A stretch of DNA of 64,000 nt from Cohnella faecalis (GTDB taxonomy: Bacteria; Bacillota; Bacilli; Paenibacillales; Paenibacillaceae), in NCBI RefSeq assembly GCF_003570905.1, contig NZ_QXJM01000037.1:124001-188000 (forward strand), written 5' to 3'. Below the pieces are notes generated by a model, which was given only the letters and a program-made list of their open reading frames with translations, was not told where the DNA came from and searched no databases. Within the stretch, counting starts at the first letter, position 1; the number at the start of each line of letters is the position of its first letter. Both the position numbers and the translations under genes were made by a program. Of this stretch, positions 44,436-53,708 are shown one piece after another.

Positions 44436-46361
44436 ATGGAACGACTGCCGCTTCACAATCAAGCGAATCAATCGCCTCCTACGGAACGCAATCGCAGATT
44501 CCGTGTGCAAGGCGCACCGTTATATTCGTTTACAATACTGCTTCTTCTGAAAATGCTGCTCCTCCGCTACTTCTTCTTCGAAGGAGTCGCATGGGGAAGG
44601 CTCGGGTCCGATTTGGCGGCTATCGTCGTGCTGTTATGCGTGGCGGAGCTGCTTACCCCGGTTCGTTCCAAAAGAATTGTATTTTGGATCGTTAACCTTA
44701 TCGTTTCCTTGTTGTTGTTCTCTTCATCCGTCTATTTTGCGCATTTCGGATCGGTTCCGACCTATACCGCTTTGATGGAATTAAACCAGGTGGCCGGAAT
44801 CAAAGACAGCGTCAAGGCGACGATCGAGCTATCGCACTATTTGTTCTTCGCGGACATTGTTCTCGCGCTGGTCGGCGCTATTCTGCTGAGGTTGAACAAC
44901 CGGAAGCTTCCAGCCGCGCGGGCCGTATGGAAGAAGGGCACGATTGTCGCAGGCATTCTGGGCATCGTGTTCTCGGCTCTCTTTATTAAAAGCGGCCTCC
45001 AAATCGACAATGAGCTGGCCGCAGCGGAAAACCAGGGCTTTATCAATTACGAGATTTCGGCGGCGATCAAGTCCAAGCAAGAGAGCATTGCCGTATCGGA
45101 CGAGACGCCGGCTTCGTTGACGGAGCAGATCGAGCAGCTGAAGGCAACGTATCCGTACACCGTTCCATCGGAGAAGCCGCCGGTCTACTTCGGCACGCAA
45201 AAAGGACGCAACGTTATCGTCATCCAGATGGAGGCGTTCCAGAACTTTCCGATCAATCTATCCATCGGCGGACAAGAAGTGACTCCGGTGCTGAACGGCC
45301 TTATGAAGGAAAGCTTCTATTTCCCGCACGTTTTTCAGCAGATCGGACAAGGCAATACGTCCGATGCGGAATTCATGTCGAACACTTCGATTTATCCGAC
45401 GGGCAAAGTCGCTATGTCGACCGGCTATGGCGACCGCGAGCTGCCAAGCCTTCCAAGGCTGCTGGAATCGCGCGGCTACGAGGCGGATACGTTCCATGTC
45501 AACGAAGTGACGTTCTGGGATCGCAACAAGCTGTACCCGGCGCTCCACTTCGACCATTACTTCGACAAGCCGTACTATACGAACGACAACTTTAACGGCT
45601 TCGGAGCATCGGATGAAGAGCTTTACCGTGTAGGCGTCGAGAAGCTGACCGAGGTAGCCAAAACCGGCAAGCCATTCTACGCGCAATTCGTGACGGTGTC
45701 GAGCCATTTTCCGTTCGACGTGCCGAAGGATCGCCAGCGGATTGAGCTGCCGGATTCCTTGAAGGGCACTCAGCTTGGCAAATATATTGCGGCTGTCAAC
45801 TACACCGACTACGCCATTGGAACTTTGATCGACCGATTGAAGGCAAACGGTCTGTGGGACAATACCGTGCTTGTCGCTTACGGCGACCATTTCGGCTTGC
45901 AGCCGAAGGATAACGACGCCGCGATGGTCAGCAAGGAGCTCGGCATAACGTACGAGCCGAACGTCAGCCGTTTCAACGTCCCGCTGTTAATCCGGGTGCC
46001 GGGCGAGAAGAACGGCAAAGTGATCGACCGCGTAGGCGGGCAGCTCGACATTATGCCGACGCTTGCCAATCTGCTTGGCGTGTCGCTGAAGGAAGACAAA
46101 TATACGGCGTTTGGGCAAGATTTGCTCAACATCGATCGCAACGTCCTCGGCATGCGCTATTATTTGCCGACGGGCTCGTTCTTCAACGACGATGTCTTGT
46201 TCATACCGGGCAAGTCGTTCGACGACGGAAAGGCGATATCGCTTAAGACGTTGCAGCCCGTCAGCGATATCGCCCAGTATCGAAGCGATTACGATTATGT
46301 GATGAAGCTTATGACGCTGTCCGACCAGTACGTTCAGGTGCTGCCGAAGCGCGCCCCCTAG
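44436..46361 (+). CDS. Lipoteichoic acid synthase family sulfatase-like enzyme
   Basis: 641 aa. Five N-terminal membrane helices (to about 205) precede a large extracellular sulfatase-fold domain. The nucleophile threonine is in GNTSDAEFMSN, with other metal-site segments VIQMEAFQNFP, HVNEVTFWDRNK, and YGDHFGLQ. LtaS-family enzymes transfer glycerol phosphate to growing lipoteichoic acid. ATG 44436 follows GGGGGA; the open frame continues 62 codons upstream through the terminator. Its 3' end overlaps the converging ABC-F gene by four bases. Confidence 0.93.
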   Translation: MERLPLHNQANQSPPTERNRRFRVQGAPLYSFTILLLLKMLLLRYFFFEGVAWGRLGSDLAAIVVLLCVAELLTPVRSKRIVFWIVNLIVSLLLFSSSVYFAHFGSVPTYTALMELNQVAGIKDSVKATIELSHYLFFADIVLALVGAILLRLNNRKLPAARAVWKKGTIVAGILGIVFSALFIKSGLQIDNELAAAENQGFINYEISAAIKSKQESIAVSDETPASLTEQIEQLKATYPYTVPSEKPPVYFGTQKGRNVIVIQMEAFQNFPINLSIGGQEVTPVLNGLMKESFYFPHVFQQIGQGNTSDAEFMSNTSIYPTGKVAMSTGYGDRELPSLPRLLESRGYEADTFHVNEVTFWDRNKLYPALHFDHYFDKPYYTNDNFNGFGASDEELYRVGVEKLTEVAKTGKPFYAQFVTVSSHFPFDVPKDRQRIELPDSLKGTQLGKYIAAVNYTDYAIGTLIDRLKANGLWDNTVLVAYGDHFGLQPKDNDAAMVSKELGITYEPNVSRFNVPLLIRVPGEKNGKVIDRVGGQLDIMPTLANLLGVSLKEDKYTAFGQDLLNIDRNVLGMRYYLPTGSFFNDDVLFIPGKSFDDGKAISLKTLQPVSDIAQYRSDYDYVMKLMTLSDQYVQVLPKRAP

Positions 46362-47914
46362 AACACCTTGGTCGTCCAAGCCTCGCAGTTCCAAATATCG
46401 GTCGCCACGTCCCGGTAGAATTCCGGCTCGTGGCTGATGAGCAAGATGCTGCCCTTATAGGCTTGCAAGGCCCGCTTCAATTCATCCTTGGCGTCGACGT
46501 CCAGATGGTTCGTCGGCTCGTCCAATACGAGAAGGTTCGTCTCGCGGTTAATTAACTTGCAGAGACGGACCTTCGCTTTTTCTCCGCCGCTGAGCACCGA
46601 GATATTGCTTTCGATATGCTTCGTCGTCAGCCCGCACTTGGCCAGCGCCGCCCGCACCTCGAATTGGGTGAACGAAGGAAACTCCTTCCATACCGCCTCG
46701 ATGCAGGTCTCGTCCTGGCCGCTCTTGACCTCTTGCTCGAAATAGCCGATATACTGGTTTTCCCCTCGCTCGACAGTGCCGGACAGCGCCGGAATTTCCC
46801 CGAGGATGCTGCGGAGCAGCGTCGTTTTGCCGATGCCGTTCGCGCCGACGAGGGCGATTTTCTGGCCGCGCTCCATCTTGAGATCCAGAGAGCGGGAGAG
46901 GGGCTCGCCGTAGCCGATAACCAAATTCCGCGCTTCGAAGATAAGCCGCCCGCTCGTACGGGCTTCCTTGAAGCGGAACTCCGGCTTCGGCTTTTCTTTC
47001 GCCAGCTCGATAATGTCCATGCTGTCCAGCTTCTTCTGGCGCGACATCGCCATATTGCGCGTCGAGACGCGCGCCTTGTTGCGGGCGACGAAATCCTTCA
47101 AATCGGCAATTTCCTGCTGCTGCTTCTTGTAAGCCGATTCGAGCTGCTGCTTCTTGGCTTCGTGCTGATGAAGGAACGTGTCGTAATCGCCGACATAACG
47201 GTTCAGCTCTTGATTTCCCATATGGTAAATCAGATTGATGACGCTGTTCAGGAACGGAATGTCGTGAGAGACGAGAATAAAGGCGTTCTCATAGTTCTGG
47301 AGATAACGCTTCAGCCATTCGATATGCTGTTCGTCCAAGTAGTTGGTCGGCTCGTCCAAGAGCAGGATGTCCGGCTTCTCCAGCAGCAGCTTGGCGAGCA
47401 GCACCTTCGTGCGCTGGCCTCCGCTTAGATCGTGAACGTCGCGTTCGAGCCCGATATCGGACAAGCCGAGTCCGTTCGCGACTTCCTCGACCTTGGCGTC
47501 GATCAAGTAGAAGTCGTTGTTCGTGAGCAGATCCTGGATCGTCCCGACCTCTTCGAGCAGCTCCTCCAGCCTTTCCGGCGTCACATTGCCCATTTCCTCG
47601 TACATCTGATTCATTTCCGCCTCCATATCCGTCAAGTAACGGAACGCGCCCTTGAGCGCGTCGCGGATCGTCATCCCTTGTTGGAGGACGGAGTGCTGGT
47701 CGAGATAGCCGACGCGCACTTTGCGCGCCCATTCGATCTTGCCGGCATCCGGCTCCAGCTTGTTCATAATGATGTTCATAAACGTCGATTTTCCTTCGCC
47801 GTTGGCGCCGATCAAGCCGACGTGCTCGCCTTTAAGAAGCCGGAACGACACGTCGTTGAAGATCGCTCGATCCCCAAAGCCGTGGCTTAAATTTTTGACG
47901 GTTAATATGCTCAT
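46358..47914 (-). CDS. ABC-F family ATPase (YkpA/YbiT type)
   Basis: 518 aa with two ABC domains: GANGEGKST, LSGGQRTKVL, LLLDEPTNYLD; and GANGIGKTT, LSGGEKAKV, LVLDEPTNHLD. No membrane helices. A charged linker (about 240-300, HEAKKQQLESAYKKQQQE) and the YkpA-like start SILTVKNLSHGFGDRAIFNDV place it with ribosome-associated ABC-F translation factors. The C-terminus lacks a long extension, so it is probably a housekeeping type rather than an antibiotic-resistance one. ATG 47914 follows AAAGGTG. Confidence 0.93.
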   Translation of the reverse strand: MSILTVKNLSHGFGDRAIFNDVSFRLLKGEHVGLIGANGEGKSTFMNIIMNKLEPDAGKIEWARKVRVGYLDQHSVLQQGMTIRDALKGAFRYLTDMEAEMNQMYEEMGNVTPERLEELLEEVGTIQDLLTNNDFYLIDAKVEEVANGLGLSDIGLERDVHDLSGGQRTKVLLAKLLLEKPDILLLDEPTNYLDEQHIEWLKRYLQNYENAFILVSHDIPFLNSVINLIYHMGNQELNRYVGDYDTFLHQHEAKKQQLESAYKKQQQEIADLKDFVARNKARVSTRNMAMSRQKKLDSMDIIELAKEKPKPEFRFKEARTSGRLIFEARNLVIGYGEPLSRSLDLKMERGQKIALVGANGIGKTTLLRSILGEIPALSGTVERGENQYIGYFEQEVKSGQDETCIEAVWKEFPSFTQFEVRAALAKCGLTTKHIESNISVLSGGEKAKVRLCKLINRETNLLVLDEPTNHLDVDAKDELKRALQAYKGSILLISHEPEFYRDVATDIWNCEAWTTKVF

Positions 47915-47956
47915 GGATTACACCTTTTTCATCCGATTTTGTACATGACAGCTCTC

Positions 47957-47962
47957 ATTATA
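47957..47962 (-). promoter_or_regulatory. Candidate -10 element for the ABC-F gene
   Basis: On the minus strand TATAAT lies 43 bp upstream of the start. The -35 region (TTCTTT, 17 nt away) is weak. The leader is too short for the attenuator seen before some ABC-F genes. Confidence 0.4.
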
Positions 47963-48082
47963 GTCTGCTTTGGGCGGGAAAAGAAAGACCAAACTTGGCA
48001 CTCTTAGTGCAACTATCGGCAAAAAACGGCGTCTATTCCAGCATACCCCCTTACGGGGACGCTGGGAGGGCTTTAACGGATC

Positions 48083-49684
48083 ATGAAGAGGAAGGCAAAA
48101 GGAATCGGACTTGCAATGGCGTTGTTACTGACGATGATAGGAGCCGGGGAACCCGTCGCGCATGCGCAAGGTTCTGTCCCGGATATTCGGATTTATTTGG
48201 ACGGGAATCGGGTGCAGAGCGACACGGCCCCGTTCATCGTGCCAAAAGCGAACGTGACCATGGTGCCGATGCGCGTCATTGGCTCGGGCTTGGGCGCGGA
48301 GACGGATTGGGCGCAAAAGACGAAAACCGTCACTATTCGCAAGCCGGGCAAGACGATCGTCATGACTATCGGCCAGAAATACGCAACCGTGAACGGGAGT
48401 CGAGTGGCATTGGATACATCTGTCCAGCTTGTTAATTCCCGGACGATGGTTCCTCTCCGGTTCGTCGGGGAGCAGCTTGGACTGACGGTCAAATGGTATG
48501 GAGACACCCGGACAATCGCTTTGGAATCGGAAGCGGCAGCCGAGCTGCGCGGGGCGTGGGTGTCGACGGTGTACAACCTCGACTGGCCGTCCAAAAATTC
48601 ATACGGCAACGCAGAGCAGCAAAAGCTGGAATTTACTCAACTGTTGGACGAGCTGCAAGGGATAGGCTTGAATACCGTGTTCGTGCAGGTGAGGCCGACC
48701 GGCGACGCCTTCTATCCTTCGGCTTACGCGCCATGGTCCGCCTATTTGACCGGACAGCAAGGAAAGGATCCGGGCTATGATCCGCTTGCCTATATGATAG
48801 AGCAGGCGCACGCGAGGGGAATGTCGTTCCAGGCTTGGTTCAATCCGTTTCGCGCCGCGGTGAGCTCGAATACGGCGGTTTTAGCGCCGGGACACGTCGC
48901 CTTGACGCATCCGGAGTGGATCGTTGCAGGCGGGAGCGGCATCCTGTACGTCAACCCCGGCATTCCCGAAGCGCGTCAATATATCATCGACACGATTATG
49001 GAAGTCGCAAGCAAGTATCCGGTGGACGGCATTCATCTGGACGATTATTTCTATCCTTCGAGCGGGGCTTTCGACGATTCCGCAGCTTACGCTGCCTATA
49101 AAGGCAGTCAGTATGCAACCCTTGGCGATTGGCGCCGGAGCAACATTAACGACTTCGTTGAAAAGCTGGGCAAAGCGATTCATAAGGCGAAGCCGAAGCT
49201 TGACTACGGCATCAGCCCTTTCGGCGTATGGCGCAATGCGGCTGTCGATCCGACGGGCTCGGATACGAGAGCCGGGGTGACGGCATACGACGATATGAAC
49301 GCGGACGTGCGGACATGGATTCGGCAGAGCTGGATCGATTATGTTATTCCTCAAGTTTATTGGAGCCAGTCGCTCTCCGTAGCCCGTTATAATACGATTG
49401 CCAGTTGGTGGGCGAAGGAAGTGGACGGAACGGGCGTGAAGCTGTACATCGGACACGCGCCGTACAAGCTCGGAACGAAGGAAACCGGTTGGAACAGCGC
49501 AGACGAAATTATTAACCAGCTTAAATATAACGAAACGATTCCGCAAATTCGCGGAGACGTCTATTTCAGCGCCAAGGATTTGCGGAGAAATCCGCTCGGA
49601 CTCGTTCCGCTTCTCAGCGCATACTATGGGGCGGCTCCTTCAACGAATGGAGCAACGCCAATGCCGTCCGAGCAGCCGGAATGA
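48083..49684 (+). CDS. Secreted GH10-like (GHL10/DUF187) hydrolase with copper-amine-oxidase-like N-terminal domain
   Basis: 533 aa. A signal peptide (MKRKAKGIGLAMALLLTM...AHAQ) is followed by a copper amine oxidase N1-like domain (about 30-155: IYLDGNRVQSDTAPFIVPKAN, MVPLRFVGEQLG). The GHL10 barrel starts at ELRGAWVSTVYNLDWPS, with NTVFVQVRPTGDAFYPS, AWFNPFRA, GIHLDDYFYPSS and YGISPFGVWRN. Such proteins act on cell-wall or exopolysaccharide; the substrate is unknown. The start follows a weak GGGAGG. Confidence 0.9.
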   Translation: MKRKAKGIGLAMALLLTMIGAGEPVAHAQGSVPDIRIYLDGNRVQSDTAPFIVPKANVTMVPMRVIGSGLGAETDWAQKTKTVTIRKPGKTIVMTIGQKYATVNGSRVALDTSVQLVNSRTMVPLRFVGEQLGLTVKWYGDTRTIALESEAAAELRGAWVSTVYNLDWPSKNSYGNAEQQKLEFTQLLDELQGIGLNTVFVQVRPTGDAFYPSAYAPWSAYLTGQQGKDPGYDPLAYMIEQAHARGMSFQAWFNPFRAAVSSNTAVLAPGHVALTHPEWIVAGGSGILYVNPGIPEARQYIIDTIMEVASKYPVDGIHLDDYFYPSSGAFDDSAAYAAYKGSQYATLGDWRRSNINDFVEKLGKAIHKAKPKLDYGISPFGVWRNAAVDPTGSDTRAGVTAYDDMNADVRTWIRQSWIDYVIPQVYWSQSLSVARYNTIASWWAKEVDGTGVKLYIGHAPYKLGTKETGWNSADEIINQLKYNETIPQIRGDVYFSAKDLRRNPLGLVPLLSAYYGAAPSTNGATPMPSEQPE

Positions 49685-49832
49685 CGAAGCGGGTCGCCGA
49701 AACAAGAAGTTGTCTGAAAGCCATGTCAATCCGAGAAGAACGCGGAGTTTTACTTCGAACGTATCGTGAGGTTTGGACGGACGGCCCCCAAAAGTGCTAC
49801 AATTTGGCCAAAAGCGCGAAAGGGACGTCGAC

Positions 49833-50165
49833 GTGGCATTCGGAATTCGCAGGCAAGAGCTTCAGCAATGGAAAGATCGCGTGACGCGCGGGGAAATCGC
49901 CTATTTGACCCATTATTGGCTCGATCCCCGCTTTCCCGACAGCCGGACGGTGACCAAGGTCGGATGCGCGAACGTGGAACGGCTCGCAGCCTGGTGCGAG
50001 GAGAACGGTCTCCCTTCGCGTTATATCCATCGGCGCGACGCTTACCCGCACTTTGACCTGTTCGGTCCGAAACAGGCGGAAGTTCTGCTTCGAGCGGGGG
50101 AATGGGAGCAGTTGCGCCGATTCGGCTTGCTGACGGAGGGGAAGGAAGGGAGCGAACACGTATGA
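49833..50165 (+). CDS. Conserved hypothetical protein, 110 aa
   Basis: It starts MAFGIRRQELQQWKDRVTRG and has TVTKVGCANVERLAAWCEENGL and DAYPHFDLFGPKQAEVLL. Similar proteins occur in bacilli without assigned role. GTG 49833 follows GAAAGGGA; the frame is open further upstream but without a start site. The stop overlaps the PIG-L gene start (ATGA), suggesting linked function. Confidence 0.75.
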   Translation: MAFGIRRQELQQWKDRVTRGEIAYLTHYWLDPRFPDSRTVTKVGCANVERLAAWCEENGLPSRYIHRRDAYPHFDLFGPKQAEVLLRAGEWEQLRRFGLLTEGKEGSEHV

Positions 50166-50833
50166 ATCAGCTTGGCAAAACAGCCTTTATATACGCTCAT
50201 CCGGACGATGAATCGTTTTTGAGCGCGTGCATGATCCGCCGTTTGGCGGACCAAGAGCAAGCGCCTGTGCTGCTGCTCGCGACGAGAGGAGATGCCGGCG
50301 GCAAGAACGGCTTTGCCTCCCAGCTAACGAGAGAGCAGCTCGGCGAGCTGCGCGAACGGGAAATGGAAGCGGCCGCCCGCGTACTGGGACTGACCGCTGT
50401 CTCGCATCTCGGAATACCGGACGGTCGTCTTGACGAAGCCGACGAGACGGAAGTCGCGAGCCGGATCGCGGAGTTCGCGAACTTGCACGGAGCGCGAACG
50501 CTTGTCACGTTTCCGCCTGACGGCGGCAACGGTCATCGCGACCATGTCGCGATTTCGCGTTTCACGACGGCCGCGGTCGTATCCGGACGCTGCGAGACGG
50601 TTCGCGAGCTTTATTACGTCATGTCGGCGGGACTGGCGGAACAAGGAATCGCGCCGGATATGACGATCGACGCGAAGCCGATGTGGGAGATGAAAGCGAG
50701 GGCATTATGGGCTCATGAGTCCCAGCGGCTTGCGATCGAAAGATATTTCGGCCAAGGAGCGGCTTTCTCCGAGTCCAGGCGCTATGAAACGTTCGTCGTG
50801 GGCTGGACGGCGGAAGGGGGCTTGCGGCTGTGA
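50162..50833 (+). CDS. PIG-L family deacetylase (BshB-like)
   Basis: 223 aa. Zinc motif AHPDDESF near the N-terminus and the downstream HRDHVAIS. Other family parts are RGDAGGKNGF and LGIPDGRLDE. PIG-L enzymes deacetylate N-acetylglucosaminyl groups; bacillithiol BshB is one branch, but this sequence is not clearly that branch. ATG 50162 overlaps the previous stop. The following phosphoesterase also overlaps (GTGA), so the three form an operon. Confidence 0.85.
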   Translation: MNQLGKTAFIYAHPDDESFLSACMIRRLADQEQAPVLLLATRGDAGGKNGFASQLTREQLGELREREMEAAARVLGLTAVSHLGIPDGRLDEADETEVASRIAEFANLHGARTLVTFPPDGGNGHRDHVAISRFTTAAVVSGRCETVRELYYVMSAGLAEQGIAPDMTIDAKPMWEMKARALWAHESQRLAIERYFGQGAAFSESRRYETFVVGWTAEGGLRL

Positions 50834-51333
50834 AAATCGTCGTTGTTTCCGATACGCATATGCCGAGAATGGCAAAAGGTCTGCCCGCGACGCTCACGAA
50901 GGAGCTGCGCGGTGCCGATTTCATTATCCACGCGGGAGATTGGACCGATCTGAGGGTGGCGGAGGAATTGGAGAAGCATGCGCCACTTGACGGCGTAACC
51001 GGCAATAACGACGGACATGACGTCTGGCGCAAATTCGGCTGGAAAAAGACGATCTCGTTCGGGGAAGTGAAAGTCGGCATCGTTCACGGTCACGGGGACG
51101 GCGGGAGAATGGGGACGGAGGAGAGAGCGATTGCCGCCTTCAAGGACGAAGACGTCGATTGCATCGTCTACGGTCACTCTCATATTCCCGCACTGCGCGA
51201 AGTCGGGGGCGTTCTTGTCTTCAACCCGGGCTCGCCGACCGATAAGAGAAAGCAGCCGCTCTATTCTTTCGGCCTGTTGGAAATCGAAGGGCGGCAAATC
51301 CGAGCCAGACATCTCTTTTATAAGGATAAATAA
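50830..51333 (+). CDS. YfcE-type metallophosphoesterase
   Basis: 167 aa. Motifs: MKIVVVSDTHMPRM, IIHAGDWTDL, GNNDGHD, GIVHGHGDG and YGHSHIPA. This is the small single-domain phosphodiesterase family with Mn-dependent activity on model phosphodiesters. GTG 50830 overlaps the PIG-L stop by four bases. Confidence 0.9.
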   Translation: MKIVVVSDTHMPRMAKGLPATLTKELRGADFIIHAGDWTDLRVAEELEKHAPLDGVTGNNDGHDVWRKFGWKKTISFGEVKVGIVHGHGDGGRMGTEERAIAAFKDEDVDCIVYGHSHIPALREVGGVLVFNPGSPTDKRKQPLYSFGLLEIEGRQIRARHLFYKDK

Positions 51334-51379
51334 TGGCTTTCATAAGAACAAGTAATGAGGTCGGTCTACCCTGAAAGAC

Positions 51380-51409
51380 TTGTTTGCACCTGTCCGAATA
51401 GGGTATACT
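51380..51409 (+). promoter_or_regulatory. Candidate promoter for ppaC
   Basis: TTGTTT (51380-51385) and TATACT (51404-51409) are 18 nt apart, ending 38 bp before the ppaC start. Confidence 0.5.
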
Positions 51410-51447
51410 TGTCTCGCAAATTCATAGCGAAGGGGCAAGGAAACAAG

Positions 51448-52380
51448 ATGGAGAAATTTCTTATTTTCGGCCACAAAAATCCGGATACCGACACGATCAC
51501 TTCGGCGATCGCATATGCGGAATTGAAATCGAAGCTGGGCTTCGACGCGGAAGCCGTACGTCTGGGCGAAGTGAACGGAGAAACGCAATTCGCGCTGGAC
51601 AAGTTCGGCTTCGACGCGCCTCGTCTGGTAGAGACGGCGGCCAATGAAGTGAAAAGCGTCATTCTGGTTGACCACAACGAGCGTCAACAGAGCATTTCCG
51701 ACATCGACCAAGTTCGCGTAGCGGAAGTTATCGATCACCACCGCATCGCGAATTTCGAGACGAAGGGTCCTCTGTATTTCCGTGCAGAGCCTGTCGGCTG
51801 CACAGCTACGATTCTTCTGAAGCTGTACAAAGAGAACGGCGTTGCCGTACGCAAGGAAACGGCCGGACTGATGCTTTCGGCTATCATCTCCGATTCCTTG
51901 TTGTTCAAATCGCCGACTTGCACGCCGGAAGACGTCGCCGCTGCGAAAGAGCTTGCCGAAATCGCAGGCGTCAACGCGGAAGAATACGGTCTTGCGATGC
52001 TGAAAGCAGGGGCCGACCTTAGCGACAAGACGATCGCTCAGCTCATCTCCCTCGATGCCAAAGAATTCAGCATGGGCAGCGCAAAAGTCGAGATCGCCCA
52101 AGTGAACGCGGTCGACGTGAACGACGTCCTTTCCAAGCAAGCGGAGCTCGAAGCTGCTCTTAACGCGATCATCGAAGAGAAAGGCCTAGATCTGTTCCTG
52201 TTCGTCGTCACGGACATCCTGAACAACGATTCGGTCGGTCTTGCGCTCGGCAAATCCGCTCATGCGGTAGAGAAAGCTTACAACGTGTCGCTGGAGAACA
52301 ACAAAGCCGTTCTCAAAGGCGTCGTTTCCCGCAAGTCCCAAATCGTTCCGGTATTGACGGAAACGTTCGGAAGCCTGTAA
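51448..52380 (+). CDS. ppaC: Manganese-dependent inorganic pyrophosphatase
   Basis: 310 aa, the normal length of family II pyrophosphatase. DHH motifs: [40 protein letters not shown]; the C-terminal DHHA2 part contains [10 protein letters not shown]. It hydrolyses pyrophosphate made in biosynthesis. ATG 51448 follows AAGGGGCAAGG. Confidence 0.97.
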   Translation: MEKFLIFGHKNPDTDTITSAIAYAELKSKLGFDAEAVRLGEVNGETQFALDKFGFDAPRLVETAANEVKSVILVDHNERQQSISDIDQVRVAEVIDHHRIANFETKGPLYFRAEPVGCTATILLKLYKENGVAVRKETAGLMLSAIISDSLLFKSPTCTPEDVAAAKELAEIAGVNAEEYGLAMLKAGADLSDKTIAQLISLDAKEFSMGSAKVEIAQVNAVDVNDVLSKQAELEAALNAIIEEKGLDLFLFVVTDILNNDSVGLALGKSAHAVEKAYNVSLENNKAVLKGVVSRKSQIVPVLTETFGSL

Positions 52381-52399
52381 TCCATTATCTTTTCCCTTT

Positions 52400-52438
52400 G
52401 AAAGACCGCATGCAGTCAATGCGGTCTTTCGCATTTTT
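52400..52438 (+). terminator. Strong terminator after ppaC
   Basis: GAAAGACCGCAT (52400-52411) pairs perfectly with ATGCGGTCTTTC (52419-52430), followed by GCATTTTT. Confidence 0.85.
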
Positions 52439-52469
52439 CGAAGCTATGATACGGTAGTAGAAACGAAAG

Positions 52470-53708
52470 ATGAGGGACGGTATCGCAGTCATGAGAAGAA
52501 TGCATCGTTATGCGAGAGCAGGCTTATCGATTGTTGTCTTCTTGGTCGGGATCGGCGGGTTGGCGGGAACGCCGATTGGAGCCGAACCCGGCTCTGCCGT
52601 GCAGTCCGAGCCTGCCATTCAATCGGAGTCGGCTATTCTCATCGATGCGGATACCGGAATCGCACTATTCGGGAAAAACGCGAATACGCGGATGTACCCG
52701 GCGAGCATTACGAAAATGGTAACCGCTATTCTGGCATTGGAAACGTCCGATCCGGACGAGACGGTTACCGTGTCGAGAACGGCAAGGGAAGAAGAGGGAA
52801 CGCGGATTTACTTGGCGGAAGGCGAACAAAAGCCGATGGGAGATTTGCTGTACGGCTTGATGCTCAATTCGGGCAATGACGCGGCGACGGCGATTGCGGA
52901 GCATGTCGACGGCTCGAAGGAAGCTTTCTCGAACAGAATGAACGAATTCGTCTCGGGGAAGCTGGGGCTGACCGGCACTCATTTCACGAATCCGTCGGGA
53001 CTACCGGACGAGGACCATTATACGACGGCTTCGGATATGGCGGTCATAGCGAAATATGCCATGCAAAATCCGACGTTTCGAGCGATCGTTTCCACGAAAA
53101 AAATGGCCTGGAACGGTCTCGAATGGCAGTCCAGCCTAATTAATCATAACAAGCTTATCGGTACGTACGAAGGCGCGACCGGCATTAAGAACGGTTATAC
53201 GGTAGCGGCGGGCAGCACGCTGGTCGCTTCGGCTGCTCGCGGAACGAAAAGCTTGATCGGGGTCGTTCTGAAGGCTCCGAGCAGCAATGCGGTGTACGAC
53301 GATATGAAAAAGCTGCTCGATTACGGATTCGCTGCCTTCGAGCCCCGCGAGCTCGTGAAGGCGGGGGACGTGTTTGCCGCCGGGAGCGGCGAGTCCGCCT
53401 TGGAATTCAAGGCGGTCTCGTCTTTGTCACCGCTTGTCCGGAACGATATCCAGCCGCAGCTGTCCGTCGGAGAGGACGGACGGCTATGGATGTCGTCGGC
53501 CACGGGTGCCCAGGTTGTTGCCCAGCTCGAACAAGTGAAACCGGCGGAATCGGTCAGGATCTCTTCGAGCGATGCGGCGGCCTCGGAGGACAGCGCTCCC
53601 GGTCACCGTCGAAATCCGGTTTCGGTCATCACTCTTGTCGCTCTGGCCGTTTTTTGCGCGATCGTCGTTTTGCGAGTCCGGAAGAAGAGGAGAATCAAAT
53701 CGCTGTAG
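52470..53708 (+). CDS. D-alanyl-D-alanine carboxypeptidase (S11 family)
   Basis: 412 aa. It has a signal/anchor segment (YARAGLSIVVFLVGIGGLAG), active-site SxxK in YPASITKM, SxN in LNSGNDAAT, and a C-terminal membrane helix with basic tail (VITLVALAVFCAIVVLRVRKKRR). The usual K-T/S-G motif reads KNG (TGIKNGYTVAAG). It trims peptidoglycan pentapeptides. The start could also be ATG 52491 or 52500; none has a strong RBS. It overlaps the converging hydrolase gene by 14 bp. Confidence 0.92.
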   Translation: MRDGIAVMRRMHRYARAGLSIVVFLVGIGGLAGTPIGAEPGSAVQSEPAIQSESAILIDADTGIALFGKNANTRMYPASITKMVTAILALETSDPDETVTVSRTAREEEGTRIYLAEGEQKPMGDLLYGLMLNSGNDAATAIAEHVDGSKEAFSNRMNEFVSGKLGLTGTHFTNPSGLPDEDHYTTASDMAVIAKYAMQNPTFRAIVSTKKMAWNGLEWQSSLINHNKLIGTYEGATGIKNGYTVAAGSTLVASAARGTKSLIGVVLKAPSSNAVYDDMKKLLDYGFAAFEPRELVKAGDVFAAGSGESALEFKAVSSLSPLVRNDIQPQLSVGEDGRLWMSSATGAQVVAQLEQVKPAESVRISSSDAAASEDSAPGHRRNPVSVITLVALAVFCAIVVLRVRKKRRIKSL

